Part shown: in pieces, positions 35,087 through 44,340 of the stretch
Layout of the letters: the number at the start of each line of letters is the position of its first letter
Position numbering within the stretch: the first letter of the stretch is position 1
Source of the DNA: Formosa sediminum
GTDB taxonomy: Bacteria; Bacteroidota; Bacteroidia; Flavobacteriales; Flavobacteriaceae
Length of the DNA stretch: 64,000 nucleotides
Assembly (NCBI RefSeq): GCF_007197735.1
Contig: NZ_CP041637.1
Span: 186,001-250,000, forward strand
Reading direction: 5' to 3'
Notes under the pieces: generated by a model
What the model saw: only the letters and a program-made list of their open reading frames with translations
The model's database searches: none
What the model was told of the DNA's origin: nothing
Program-made: the position numbers and the translations under genes

Positions 35087-35115
35087 TGGTTTACCACACT
35101 GGTTTACCAAAAGTA
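35087..35115 (-). promoter_or_regulatory. PL17-unit promoter: two tandem 13-bp-spaced GntR operators and -7 box
   Basis: Two TGGTTTACCA copies (35087-35096, 35100-35109) start 13 bp apart. The minus-strand -7 box TACTTTTG (35108-35115) overlaps the upstream operator by two bases, as at the SusC promoter. A -33 TTTTG (minus strand, 35138-35134) lies 18 bp upstream, correct spacing. Confidence 0.8.
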
Positions 35116-35252
35116 GGGATTTTTTTATGATTACAAAAGTTAAAAGAAAAATATTGATGAAATTAGCAAAAACAAGAACAGAATACCCCTCCATATTACG
35201 TTTTAAATAAAACAGGTAGTGTAGAGTTAAAGTTAGACTGCTGGTTTAATGC

Positions 35253-35281
35253 TAAAAAAAAGTAGAACCTATTTAATAGGT
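35253..35281 (-). terminator. Possible terminator after Kelch gene
   Basis: Arms ACCTATT (35267-35273) and AATAGGT (35275-35281) form a short hairpin. On the minus strand it is followed by TCTAC and a run of eight T. It lies next to the Kelch stop codon. Confidence 0.5.
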
Positions 35282-35284
35282 AAT

Positions 35285-36655
35285 TTAATGAAGCACCTTG
35301 GTTTCTATAATTTGGGTTCTAGACAAATCTCTTAAATCGAATTGATAGATTTTTGATGCTGGCGAAATGGTATAATTATAATTTGTGAGTCCGCCTACTA
35401 AAAACAATTTTCCGTTATTATAAAAGAGCGAAGCATTAAAAACATCCAGATTTGTTTTGTAAGAATTTAAAACATGGGTTACCGTATTGTACGTTAATAA
35501 GGTGTCGTCATTAAAAATATAAATAACATTGTTAAAATGAGTTAAGGCAGGATTTTCCATAGCTGTAAACATCTCGCCTACTGTGTGCCAGTTCCCCGTT
35601 TTAATATTATAATATTCTATGGTAGCCAATGCCTTCGTATTAAATCCGCCAATGAGATACACATTATTATTTACTAATACAGCGTTAACTTCTTTCGCAG
35701 AAGTCATTTTAGCTAGTTCATACCAATATCCAGACGTGGTGTTATAAATATAAGACTTATTACTAAAGGTTTTTTTATTGTTACTACTCTTACTCGTAGA
35801 TCCTCCCATTACAATCACATTATCTTGATATGCGACTGCCGCAAAATTTATAGCTTGATGCGGATACGTATTATCTATTTTTAATTGCTTATAATCCAAA
35901 TCTACTACTTCAATATCATTTTGCAGATATTCTTTTAACTTGTTTCTAGATAATGATTTTCCACCTAAAACATATACGGTATTATTTATAGCTACCGCTT
36001 CATGATAAGCACGTTTTTTTAATTCTAAATCTGAAAAATAAATAGAGTCTTTTGCAATATCATACACTTGTAATTTATCACTATACTGCTCATAAACCAA
36101 TTTAGACTTAAGCATTTTAAAAAACTCATCCATGTCTAATGCTTGCTCCATGGCTTGCTTTTCACTTTCAATTATAGCTGTTCTATCACCTCCAAAAACG
36201 TATATTTTATCTGCTACTAAAACTGCCCCAAAATGATGTACTCCCCATGTTAAAGGGGTCATTTTTTTATAGATTAATTCTGGCCGCAAATCATAATCAG
36301 CAACCACAAGAACTTCATCCAAATCTTCATTTTTCTTATTAAGAAATAATATATAATTTCTAGACTTAACCTCTTCAATAGTATATTCTAAAGAAGTGTA
36401 TCCTACTACAGAAAACACTATGTCGTCAGAAGTTTTATCATGATTCTTAATATCCAACTTAAACACTCCATCTTCGTCAGAAACAGTACCAGTGCTTGTA
36501 TCACTTTTAAAATAAATATTCACATCTTCTAAAGGTGTATTTGTATCCCGATCTAAAACTTTACCTTTTAGTTGCTGTGCAGTTATATAATGCATTGATA
36601 AAACACACAAAAAGAAAAAAGCAAATTTCATTAGAGTTAAAATTTTATACATCAA
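35285..36655 (-). CDS. Secreted Kelch-repeat protein with carboxypeptidase-regulatory domain
   Basis: 456 residues. Signal peptide to about 27 (ITAQQ). A carboxypeptidase-regulatory-like beta-sandwich (about 29-110; KVLDRDTNTPLEDVNIYF, VFSVVGYTSLEY) is followed by a Kelch propeller (about 140-445) with repeated double-glycine motifs: YVFGGDR, YVLGGKS, IVMGGST, YLIGGFN and FLVGGLT. Such propellers bind proteins or glycans. The domain pairing resembles an extracellular binding protein or receptor-accessory factor. It carries no alginate operator upstream and is separated from the locus by a hairpin, so membership in the PUL is doubtful. Confidence 0.82.
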   Translation of the reverse strand: MMYKILTLMKFAFFFLCVLSMHYITAQQLKGKVLDRDTNTPLEDVNIYFKSDTSTGTVSDEDGVFKLDIKNHDKTSDDIVFSVVGYTSLEYTIEEVKSRNYILFLNKKNEDLDEVLVVADYDLRPELIYKKMTPLTWGVHHFGAVLVADKIYVFGGDRTAIIESEKQAMEQALDMDEFFKMLKSKLVYEQYSDKLQVYDIAKDSIYFSDLELKKRAYHEAVAINNTVYVLGGKSLSRNKLKEYLQNDIEVVDLDYKQLKIDNTYPHQAINFAAVAYQDNVIVMGGSTSKSSNNKKTFSNKSYIYNTTSGYWYELAKMTSAKEVNAVLVNNNVYLIGGFNTKALATIEYYNIKTGNWHTVGEMFTAMENPALTHFNNVIYIFNDDTLLTYNTVTHVLNSYKTNLDVFNASLFYNNGKLFLVGGLTNYNYTISPASKIYQFDLRDLSRTQIIETKVLH

Positions 36656-36809
36656 TAGTTAAGTAAATTTAATATTAAAACCTTGCTATAACTATTATAA
36701 AAATCATTTATATTATAAACACAAATAAACTTTTAATAAAACAAGTTTTAAACGACTCATATATCTTAAGCCCAATGTGGATAGCTAAATATACATAAAG
36801 TTAAAAGAT

Positions 36810-36823
36810 ATGATCATAATCAT
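36810..36823. promoter_or_regulatory. FNR/CRP-like palindrome upstream of cytochrome c
   Basis: ATGAT-CATA-ATCAT is a perfect 5-bp dyad with 4-bp spacer, one base per side from the FNR consensus TTGATNNNNATCAA. It lies 55-68 bp upstream of the cytochrome start codon, a position suited to activation. Confidence 0.45.
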
Positions 36824-36877
36824 TTTAGAACCTAGAAACTATTTATAATTTTATAGATTAAATTAAAATATTTTTTC

Positions 36878-37375
36878 ATGAAAAACGCACTCTATATTGC
36901 ATTAGCTCTTCTTGTATTAAGTTGTGGAGACAATAAAACAGAAAAAAAGAAATTTGAATATAACACTCCTAAAACAACTACACCTGCTAAAGCCACTACA
37001 ACAGCAGAAGAAAACAGTTCTTTTGAAACTATAGTTGATTTAGAGAATAAAGGTATTGGACCTATTAAAAATGTTGATTTACATGAGACTATAGATGGAG
37101 ATTTGGCTGAAAAAGGAAAAACTATTTTCAATACAACTTGTGTAGGTTGCCATAAAACAGACAGAAAATTTATTGGTCCGGCATTAGGTGATATTACTCA
37201 AAAAAGAAGTCCTGAATGGATCATGAATATGACCATGAATACCGCTGAAATGATTAAAAAAGATCCATTAGCAAAAGGCATTTATGACGAATATAATAAA
37301 GCTCCAATGGTAACGGCTCCTATAAGCGAAGAGCAAGCTAGAGCGATTCTAGAATATTTAAGAAGTTTAAATTAA
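36878..37375 (+). CDS. c-type cytochrome lipoprotein
   Basis: 165 residues. Lipobox LSC (Cys16), a Thr/Lys-rich linker (about 20-55), then a class I cytochrome c domain with heme motif CVGCH (88-92) and candidate axial Met in KAPMVTAP (about 140-147), ending ILEYLRSLN. It is tethered to a membrane on the periplasmic side and would shuttle electrons to an oxidase or reductase. An FNR-like palindrome upstream hints at low-oxygen control, as for cytochromes of flavobacterial nitrous-oxide reduction. No such reductase is here. Confidence 0.9.
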   Translation: MKNALYIALALLVLSCGDNKTEKKKFEYNTPKTTTPAKATTTAEENSSFETIVDLENKGIGPIKNVDLHETIDGDLAEKGKTIFNTTCVGCHKTDRKFIGPALGDITQKRSPEWIMNMTMNTAEMIKKDPLAKGIYDEYNKAPMVTAPISEEQARAILEYLRSLN

Positions 37376-37406
37376 AAGCAATTTACATCAACTTAATACT
37401 ATTAAC

Positions 37407-37445
37407 AACAGGTTTAATTTTAAATACGTTAAACCTGTTTTTAAT
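37407..37445. terminator. Bidirectional intrinsic terminator
   Basis: An 11-bp perfect stem (AACAGGTTTAA, 37407-37417, with 37429-37439) and T-run. It serves the cytochrome gene and overlaps the end of the convergent small gene. Confidence 0.75.
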
Positions 37446-37797
37446 TTAATAGTGTATGTATTTGCCTTTTAAAGCAACGTTCTGTTCCCAAATATAACGG
37501 GTCACCATATTTCTCCGACCAAAAGCCATCTAAAAGATTAGGGGTTAACACGCGATAGACAGCAACACCTTTAAACTTTGTATTATTCTCTCCGAAATAA
37601 TAAAAATTAATTACTAATATATTATCCTTAAAAAAACCGGACCCAAATTGTTTCTGTTCATTATTAATACACCACTTTGCGGTAATACGGTGATTTACAT
37701 CTAAAGATAAATCTAGAATACCTCTATATTCATGCTCACTCTCATCTTGGTTACGACCTGAAACAGTATATGAACCTACTAAATCTTCAACCGTCAT
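37441..37797 (-). CDS. Hypothetical beta-rich protein, 118 aa
   Basis: A compact protein of alternating beta-strands (VGSYTVSG, RGILDLSLD, RITAKWCIN, NILVINFYYFG, FKGVAVYRVL, LLDGFWSEK), consistent with a small calycin-like or lipocalin-like barrel. No signal peptide, so cytosolic. It has no recognised family and converges with the cytochrome gene. Confidence 0.6.
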   Translation of the reverse strand: MTVEDLVGSYTVSGRNQDESEHEYRGILDLSLDVNHRITAKWCINNEQKQFGSGFFKDNILVINFYYFGENNTKFKGVAVYRVLTPNLLDGFWSEKYGDPLYLGTERCFKRQIHTLLN

Positions 37798-38029
37798 ATT
37801 TCTATTTTATTTTACACCACTAAATATACAATAGGTAGTGAATTATCCAAATTAAATAAAATGGTTTATAGGAGTTTAAAACGATAAAAAAAGCTTAAAC
37901 ACAAATTAATACCCTCCTTATTTTTATCTTTATAAACAATAACATCCTGATTAAAATAAAAACAACATAATATTAAGCCCTTTTGGTTTTATTTTTTTCA
38001 TTATTTTGCAATCCAATAAATATCATTAA

Positions 38030-39067
38030 ATGAGCGACAAAGCAACGATTTATGACATTGCTAAAAAATTAAATATTTCTGCAGCCACAGTATCTAGAGC
38101 ATTAAATGACCATCCTAAAACTAGTATTAAAACAAAAATACGAGTTCAAGAAACTGCTTTAGAATTAGGATACGAACAAAACAAACTAGCATTAGCTTTA
38201 AAAAGCGGAAGAAGTAATAATATTGGAGTCATTGTGCCTAGAATAGATATAAACTTTTTTGGGTCTATTATTCGAGGTATTGAAGACGAACTATATCCAA
38301 AAGGTTATCATATCATTATTTGCCAAACACATGATAATGAAGAAAAAGAAATACAAAATATTAATGCCCTTTTAAATGCGCAAGTAGATGGTATTATAAC
38401 TTCAATTACAAAAAACACAAAAAGCACTACTATTTTTGATAGAATTCTAGAAAAGAATACACCCTTAATATTTGTAGATAGAAAACTAAATTTAAAAGGC
38501 GCAAGTTCGGTAACATTAAACGATTTTAAAGGTGCATATATGGCAACCCAACATTTAATAGAACAAGGATGCAAACGTATTTTACACCTTACAGTTTTAG
38601 GACATAAATCTGTAGAAATTTATAAACACCGTTTAGATGGTTACACTCAAGCATTATTAGATAACAATATCCCTTTTGACAAGAATTTAATTATTGAAAC
38701 AGAAAATGATTTAGAAGGCGGAAAAAAAGCAGGACTAAAAATCATGAAATTTAATGAGTCTCCTGATGGTATATTCTCTTCTAGTGATTTTATGTTACTA
38801 GGTGCAATAAAAGAAATTAAATCACATGGTGTAAACATTCCTGAGGACATCGCTGTTATTGGGTTTAGTAACGAACCGTTTACAAAGTTTATGGAAAACC
38901 CAATTTCGTCTGTTGATCAATGTGCTTTAGACATGGGAAAACTTGCTGCAAGAGTGTTTTTAGAACAGATTAACGCCCCTCAATTAATTAAAATTGAAAA
39001 AAATGTAGTCTTGGCTCCGAAGTTAAAAATTAGGCAGTCGTCTTTAAAAAAAGTGATTTGTAATTAA
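38030..39067 (+). CDS. LacI-family transcriptional regulator
   Basis: 345 residues. N-terminal helix-turn-helix (TIYDIAKKLNISAATVSRALND, about 6-27), hinge near 45-60, then a periplasmic-binding-protein-like sugar domain (GVIVPRIDINFFGSIIRGIEDELY ... DGIFSSSDFMLLGAIKE ... IAVIGFSNEPFTKFM). It likely represses a sugar-catabolism locus, but no catabolic gene adjoins it, so its target is elsewhere. Its end overlaps the convergent UspA gene by 4 bp. Confidence 0.92.
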   Translation: MSDKATIYDIAKKLNISAATVSRALNDHPKTSIKTKIRVQETALELGYEQNKLALALKSGRSNNIGVIVPRIDINFFGSIIRGIEDELYPKGYHIIICQTHDNEEKEIQNINALLNAQVDGIITSITKNTKSTTIFDRILEKNTPLIFVDRKLNLKGASSVTLNDFKGAYMATQHLIEQGCKRILHLTVLGHKSVEIYKHRLDGYTQALLDNNIPFDKNLIIETENDLEGGKKAGLKIMKFNESPDGIFSSSDFMLLGAIKEIKSHGVNIPEDIAVIGFSNEPFTKFMENPISSVDQCALDMGKLAARVFLEQINAPQLIKIEKNVVLAPKLKIRQSSLKKVICN

Positions 39068-39501
39068 TCTTTAATTGGCACAATTAAAACCGGAATTGTT
39101 GAGGCCTCAATAAGCTGTTTGGCAGTGCTTCCTAGAATGGCTTTGTAAAAAAAACCATGATTTTCATGTCCAGAAATTATCATATCTGCGTTTAACTTTT
39201 CAGCTTCAGTTATAATGGTTTTTATAGTAGCTCCTTCAACTAGTAAACCGCCAGCATCTACATGTCTTGCTTTCATTTTAGAAGCATAATCTTGTAACTT
39301 TTCATGCTCTATTTTTAACTCTTTAGCCCTGGAATCTCGTACTTCTTGGGGTCCTACACCATAACCTACAAAATCTGGATCTGGTGCAGCTATATGCATA
39401 ATCCATAACTTACTTTTAAAAGCTACAGCCATATCAAAAGCCTTATTTAAAACTTGTTGTTCTTTACCATTAAAATCAATAGTAACCAATATATTTTTCA
39501 T
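39064..39501 (-). CDS. Universal stress protein (UspA family)
   Basis: 145 residues, a single Usp domain: ILVTIDFNGKEQQVLNKAF at the start and the C-terminal GSTAKQLIEASTIPVLIVP, with the phosphate-binding GHENHGFFYKAILGSTA segment. The ATP-binding Gly motif is of GxxG-type. Cytosolic stress-related nucleotide-binding protein. Single gene, converging with the LacI gene. Confidence 0.9.
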   Translation of the reverse strand: MKNILVTIDFNGKEQQVLNKAFDMAVAFKSKLWIMHIAAPDPDFVGYGVGPQEVRDSRAKELKIEHEKLQDYASKMKARHVDAGGLLVEGATIKTIITEAEKLNADMIISGHENHGFFYKAILGSTAKQLIEASTIPVLIVPIKD

Positions 39502-39586
39502 AATTTTAAAGTTAAAATGTCTTACTATTTATCTCTAAAATACTAAATATTAGTTTTAAACATCATTTTAACACCATAAGCTATTG

Positions 39587-40591
39587 TTAATTTTTCTCGC
39601 TGTTATTTACCAACTCGCTTGTAGTATAGGTATACCAAGCTTTCATTTTTCCTATATACATTTTCAAGTAATTGGTAGTAAGAAAAATGTTTGACCAATC
39701 AAATCGTTGGGATTGTACACCCAAATAAAACATCCAAATAGCCATTGCTGTTTCTGGAATTATGTTTAATTCGGTATTAGATAATTTTTGCACACTCTGA
39801 TAGCCTTCTAAAAACTTATCCTTTTTAAGTTCATATACAGTTTTATCTGATTCTATATGAAATAATTGCTTACAAAAATAAGCTACATCTAACACCAACC
39901 AACCATTTCCACAAAAGTCAAAATCAAAAAGTGTGATATTACTGTTATCTTTTATATTCATATTATCATACCATACATCTAAATGCACGACACCTTTTCT
40001 TAGCTGTGTTGTATCAACTTCAGAAAACACTTTTGTAATTGCTTCAGATTGCGCTTTTATAAATTGCATTTCCGGAATTGTATCTTTAAAATATTCTTTA
40101 GCATAAGAAAAAGGTAAATGCATTAACGTTTCTGCTGTATATTGAATTCTTTCTACAGACTTACCTTGAGTTATTTTATGAAATTTAGCCATTAATTCAC
40201 CTAAAGCATAACACGTTTTTTCATCCATGAATCGCACTTTTTCACCTTCGGCAAACGAAAATAACACCCCATATCTTGGACCTTCGGGAGCTAGTAATTC
40301 TTGAATATAGTCGCCATTATTAGCTAAAATAGGATAAGAAACATTAATATGATGTGTTCTAAGCAGGTTTAGAAGACGCAACTCTTCTTGTATTTGATTC
40401 TTTGAGCGCCATGCGTAACAATAAACACGATACACATACCTTTTATTTTGATTGGTAACAAAATACGTATGGTTTATTCCTGTTCTAAACAATGTACAAC
40501 TACACGTTTTATGAAATCCATACGTTTCAATTAAAAAGACACGTAATGCTGAAGCCGAAAGTGTAGATGTAGTAACTGGAAAAATTGACAT
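39587..40591 (-). CDS. APH-family phosphotransferase
   Basis: 334 residues with the aminoglycoside-phosphotransferase/choline-kinase fold. N-lobe: GINHTYFVTNQNKRYVYRVY. Catalytic loop HLDVWYDNMNI (HxDxxxxN). Metal site LFDFDFCGNGWLVLDVAYF. The family includes homoserine kinase II and ethanolamine or methylthioribose kinases, so the acceptor is probably a small amino alcohol. No antibiotic association is implied. It lies 45 bp downstream of a DUF502 gene in the same direction. Confidence 0.85.
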   Translation of the reverse strand: MSIFPVTTSTLSASALRVFLIETYGFHKTCSCTLFRTGINHTYFVTNQNKRYVYRVYCYAWRSKNQIQEELRLLNLLRTHHINVSYPILANNGDYIQELLAPEGPRYGVLFSFAEGEKVRFMDEKTCYALGELMAKFHKITQGKSVERIQYTAETLMHLPFSYAKEYFKDTIPEMQFIKAQSEAITKVFSEVDTTQLRKGVVHLDVWYDNMNIKDNSNITLFDFDFCGNGWLVLDVAYFCKQLFHIESDKTVYELKKDKFLEGYQSVQKLSNTELNIIPETAMAIWMFYLGVQSQRFDWSNIFLTTNYLKMYIGKMKAWYTYTTSELVNNSEKN

Positions 40592-40636
40592 GGAGCTAAA
40601 AAATTTTAATTTCAGCCAGCAATATTACAATTAAAG

Positions 40637-41236
40637 TTAGACTTTCTCTTCAATTTTAAACACTGTTGTATCGAATCCTTTTCCAAAATTTCGAAGACCA
40701 TTCATGGCTTCTTTCATGGTTATTGGGATATAATCACAATCTGATAATTGCATATAACGTATTTCACCTGCATCCATTTTAGGTGCATCTGGAATGTAAA
40801 TGGATACAATATTTGACGGACTTTTATCTGTAATAAAAGCGATTACATAGGCTTTATCTTCTTTTAACAAAATAGGTTCCCAAAAGTGTTGTTTTTTATA
40901 ATCTGTTTCAGAAATAAATCTATATTTCATCATCTGGAAAGAGGGAAAATGATAAAAAAGCGTAGCTTCAAATTTACTGCTCCATTGCTTTAAAAAGCCA
41001 TTTACAATAAAGTACCCACTAAGAAAACTTACTAATAGAATAAGTATTGAACTCACAAGTATAACTGCCGCAGGCCCTAAGATTGAAGTTAAATTAAACT
41101 TGTGAGTTAGTGCATGACCTAGAGGCATTAAAATAGTTAATGCTTTACCAAACAATACTACTAATATAAGAATAGGAACAACTACAAAAAGTGTTCCTGT
41201 AACAATATATCTAATAATTAGCCTATAACTTTTCAT
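40637..41236 (-). CDS. DUF502 family membrane protein
   Basis: 199 residues with two membrane helices (about 8-30 and 52-75), then a soluble domain with FEATLFYHFPSFQMMKYRF, IVSIYIPDAPKMDAGEIRYM and a final FGKGFDTTVF. It matches the DUF502 family of unknown function seen across bacteria and plants. It lies upstream of the phosphotransferase gene in a likely two-gene unit. The odd run of Ile/Val in helix 2 suggests a tight membrane packing. Confidence 0.78.
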   Translation of the reverse strand: MKSYRLIIRYIVTGTLFVVVPILILVVLFGKALTILMPLGHALTHKFNLTSILGPAAVILVSSILILLVSFLSGYFIVNGFLKQWSSKFEATLFYHFPSFQMMKYRFISETDYKKQHFWEPILLKEDKAYVIAFITDKSPSNIVSIYIPDAPKMDAGEIRYMQLSDCDYIPITMKEAMNGLRNFGKGFDTTVFKIEEKV

Positions 41237-41338
41237 ACAAACACATATTTATTACCAAGATGAATGCTGAAGATAATACATACAAAGCGTTTGTGAAATT
41301 TAAGGACCTTAAATGAACTTAAATTAAACTCGAATACA

Positions 41339-42286
41339 CTAGTTGTTTTGCATCACTAAATCCTTAACATGTTCTGACAGAATCTCTGCACCAATATGAG
41401 ACAAATGCGTTTTATCTTTCCAATAATCTAAGTTATTATTCTCATTAAAAAAATCTGTAAGATTATAATACTCAAACCCCATATTTTCTAATTGATTTTT
41501 AAGTTGCTTTGTAAGCTCTATACAGGGATACTCGTATTTAGGAGAGGTAAATAATATAAGTTTTTTATTATTAGTATCGCAAAACAACTTTATATCTGTG
41601 AGTGCTTCACTATAAGCAGTATTCATTTTATAATTAGTACCACAAAACGCATCTACATCTACAACATTACCACGTTTTATAATGTTTTTAAAAATCTCAC
41701 GTTGCATTTCTGTAACTACTATAGGCTCATACCCTAAAAGGGTAGCATAATAATCATTAGGCTCAAAATAGTTTTTTAAAATTCCTAAAACTTTTCCATT
41801 GTAACTTAAACTCCAGAAAAATTTTTGAAGACTGTTGTTTTTTCCTAATTTATCAATTTCTCGTCTTATGTCACCGTCTCTATTGTACTTAGATATTAAA
41901 GCCGCTATATCTGCCCCATCATAGTCTTTATCGAAGGCATAATTTGGATCTATATGAAGCAAAACTGTTTGCCCCTTATCTTTTGGTAAAAGTTGAATTA
42001 ATACAGACGAATATGCAATTTTAGCACCATCCATACCAATGTTAAAACTATTTTTAGAAATTAAACTCGGATCTATATTATGGTTTGCTCTAGAACTTCC
42101 AAAAACCACATAATCGATCGTGTCTTTAACTTTTAAATATTGATTTAATTTACCAATACTGTGCCCTGAATACACGTTATCACTAATTTTATTTAACGCA
42201 AGAAACACAGCTTTATCTATTACAAAAGCCACTACTAATATCAGAAAAGTAACCTTAACTAGATATATAAAATTTTCCCTATTCAT
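41339..42286 (-). CDS. SGNH-like O-acetylation partner protein
   Basis: 315 residues, one N-terminal membrane helix (about 7-28) then a SGNH-hydrolase-like fold with the nucleophile-like GSSR (63-66), Asn/Gly block (NIGMDGA), and the C-terminal DKTH (Asp291, His294). The set of Ser, Asp and His resembles AlgX/AlgJ/PatB-type acetyltransferases that pass acetyl groups from an MBOAT partner to a polysaccharide in the periplasm. The partner ends 3 bp upstream (42290). Confidence 0.8.
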   Translation of the reverse strand: MNRENFIYLVKVTFLILVVAFVIDKAVFLALNKISDNVYSGHSIGKLNQYLKVKDTIDYVVFGSSRANHNIDPSLISKNSFNIGMDGAKIAYSSVLIQLLPKDKGQTVLLHIDPNYAFDKDYDGADIAALISKYNRDGDIRREIDKLGKNNSLQKFFWSLSYNGKVLGILKNYFEPNDYYATLLGYEPIVVTEMQREIFKNIIKRGNVVDVDAFCGTNYKMNTAYSEALTDIKLFCDTNNKKLILFTSPKYEYPCIELTKQLKNQLENMGFEYYNLTDFFNENNNLDYWKDKTHLSHIGAEILSEHVKDLVMQNN

Positions 42287-42289
42287 ACT

Positions 42290-43708
42290 TTAAAATTGGA
42301 AATAAATAAAATTACTAGACGATGAATAAAACAAATTAATTAATGTAATAATAACGGTAGCGATAACCGCAATTTTAACAGGCACAAACTTAGCTCCTAA
42401 GACTTCCAAATCAATTTTCTTATTAAATAAATACAAGTCAAAAGCAATACCAATGGCTAATACAAATATAGAGGTAGCCATTACATTTACGTCTCCAACA
42501 TAAGGTAACTCTAAACTAAACTGAAATATTTTTTTAATAGCTAAGCTCGCAGAATGTAAATCTTGTGACCTAAAAAACACCCAAGACAGAAGCACTACTA
42601 TAAATGTTATTGGATAGCCTAAAAAACTTAACCCTTTTAAATTACCCCAAAAACCTTTAGATTTTAACAACTTTTCTATACTCAATACTACCCCGTGTAT
42701 AGCACCCCAAATTATAAAATTCCAAGAACTTCCGTGCCATAGCCCACCCAACAACATGGTTATTAACAAATTTCTATAGGTAATAACAATACCTTTTCTA
42801 TTACCACCTAACGAGATATACAAATAATCTCTCAACCAATATGATAAAGACATATGCCATTTTCTCCAAAATTCTGTTAGCGATTTTGAGAAGTAGGGAA
42901 TATTAAAATTCTGATGAAACTTAAATCCAAGCAATTTAGCTGTACCAATGGCTATATCTGAATAACCCGAGAAATCATAATAAATTTGGAAAGCATACAG
43001 GAAAGTCGCTAAAATTATAGACATAGAATTATATAATTCAATATCTCCATACACTAAATCCACATATGCACCTATGGTATCTGCAATTACTATTTTTCGA
43101 AATAAACCTACTAGGATTTGAATTACCCCCTCATTAAACCATGTTTTCCTAAATTTTCTTGGCTGCTCTATCTGTGGTAATAAATTTGAAGCACGCTCTA
43201 TAGGCCCGGCAACTAATTGTGGAAAAAATGCAATATATGTAAAAAAAGAAACTATATTTTTTGTAGGCTGTAATTCTTTCCTATAAATATCAATAGTATA
43301 ACTTAAAGTTTGAAACGTATAAAAACTAATACCTACTGGAAGAATTATGTTTAAGGTTAAATCGTTTGGCTTCCAACCAAATACTTGAACTAAATCTGTG
43401 AAAGATGTTACAAAAAAATTATAATATTTAAACACAGATAACATACCTAAGTTAGCTATTAAGCTTACCAAGAGCCACATTTTACGTAATTGAGATGTAT
43501 GTGACTTATAGATTTGCAAACCTGCTATAAAATCAATAAATGAACTAATTATTATTAAAGATAAAAAATGCCAATCCCACCAAGCATAGAACACATAACT
43601 GCAGATCAAAAGTAATATGTTTTGTTTTTGTAATGAATTACTTAATAGCCAATAAGCTACAAAAACAATAGGAAAGAAAATCAAAAACTCGAAAGAATTA
43701 AATAACAT
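42290..43708 (-). CDS. MBOAT O-acyltransferase (AlgI/DltB-like)
   Basis: 472 residues, about ten membrane helices. AlgI-type motifs: PVGISFYTFQTLSYTIDIYR, FFPQLVAGPIER, QIYYDFSGYSDIAIG, FWRKWHMSLSYWLRDYLY and the catalytic His325 in GGLWHGSSWN. It moves acetyl groups across the inner membrane to an O-acetylating partner, here the SGNH-like gene directly downstream. No polysaccharide synthase adjoins, so the acceptor (a capsule, exopolysaccharide or lipid) is unknown. Despite the AlgI resemblance, it does not imply alginate synthesis. Confidence 0.92.
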   Translation of the reverse strand: MLFNSFEFLIFFPIVFVAYWLLSNSLQKQNILLLICSYVFYAWWDWHFLSLIIISSFIDFIAGLQIYKSHTSQLRKMWLLVSLIANLGMLSVFKYYNFFVTSFTDLVQVFGWKPNDLTLNIILPVGISFYTFQTLSYTIDIYRKELQPTKNIVSFFTYIAFFPQLVAGPIERASNLLPQIEQPRKFRKTWFNEGVIQILVGLFRKIVIADTIGAYVDLVYGDIELYNSMSIILATFLYAFQIYYDFSGYSDIAIGTAKLLGFKFHQNFNIPYFSKSLTEFWRKWHMSLSYWLRDYLYISLGGNRKGIVITYRNLLITMLLGGLWHGSSWNFIIWGAIHGVVLSIEKLLKSKGFWGNLKGLSFLGYPITFIVVLLSWVFFRSQDLHSASLAIKKIFQFSLELPYVGDVNVMATSIFVLAIGIAFDLYLFNKKIDLEVLGAKFVPVKIAVIATVIITLINLFYSSSSNFIYFQF

Positions 43709-44340
43709 TTAAAATTATGTTTAAACAGTATTCGACAAACAATTTATAGTTTTATAATAAGTATGTCTATTTTTAAATGCTACACATACTTATTTTACCA
43801 TTTTGTAAATGGTGTATTATTAGTCAAGATTTTGATATCCTTTAATAGAGAGAAAGGCTAATCTAGATATATTGCATTTACAGAGCGCTAAAATAGTTAA
43901 AAATATGAATTTGAAAAGTCTTAAAATTTCCGATATTCTGAATTACTCACCACTTACAAACAAGACCATAAAACACTAATAAACAGAATTTTAAAATTAC
44001 ATTTCTTAAAAACATATCTTTACGCAAAGATGTTAAACTATGTTTTCATTTAAAGTAGAATTAATTTTATTTTTTCTTTAAAAACATTTGAAATTATGAA
44101 ATCCAAATTCAATTTCCTAAAAAAATACTAGCGTTTAACACAGGCATGAATACAATTTAGACCAACACACAATATTACCCCACAAATGACATACAACTGT
44201 TAAAAACACCTGTTATAATGTACACACAATACTAAAACGTGACATTCTTTATAAACTTACATTTATTGAATAAACACATCTAATAAACGCTTAATTTCAC
44301 TTTAAAATTACTTTTTTAAATATCAATGAATACAGAAGTT
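43709..44340. other. Intergenic, no intact gene seen
   Basis: A 632-bp AT-rich stretch with only short frames (24 codons or fewer). A hairpin ACCATTT-TGT-AAATGGT at 43797-43813 lacks a T-run. Nothing here supports a gene; the decay of the adjacent SYLF gene suggests relaxed selection. Confidence 0.5.

Noticed and set aside
42290..43708. MBOAT gene as evidence of alginate synthesis
   Set aside because: AlgI-like MBOAT proteins act on many polymers and no alg synthesis gene is present.
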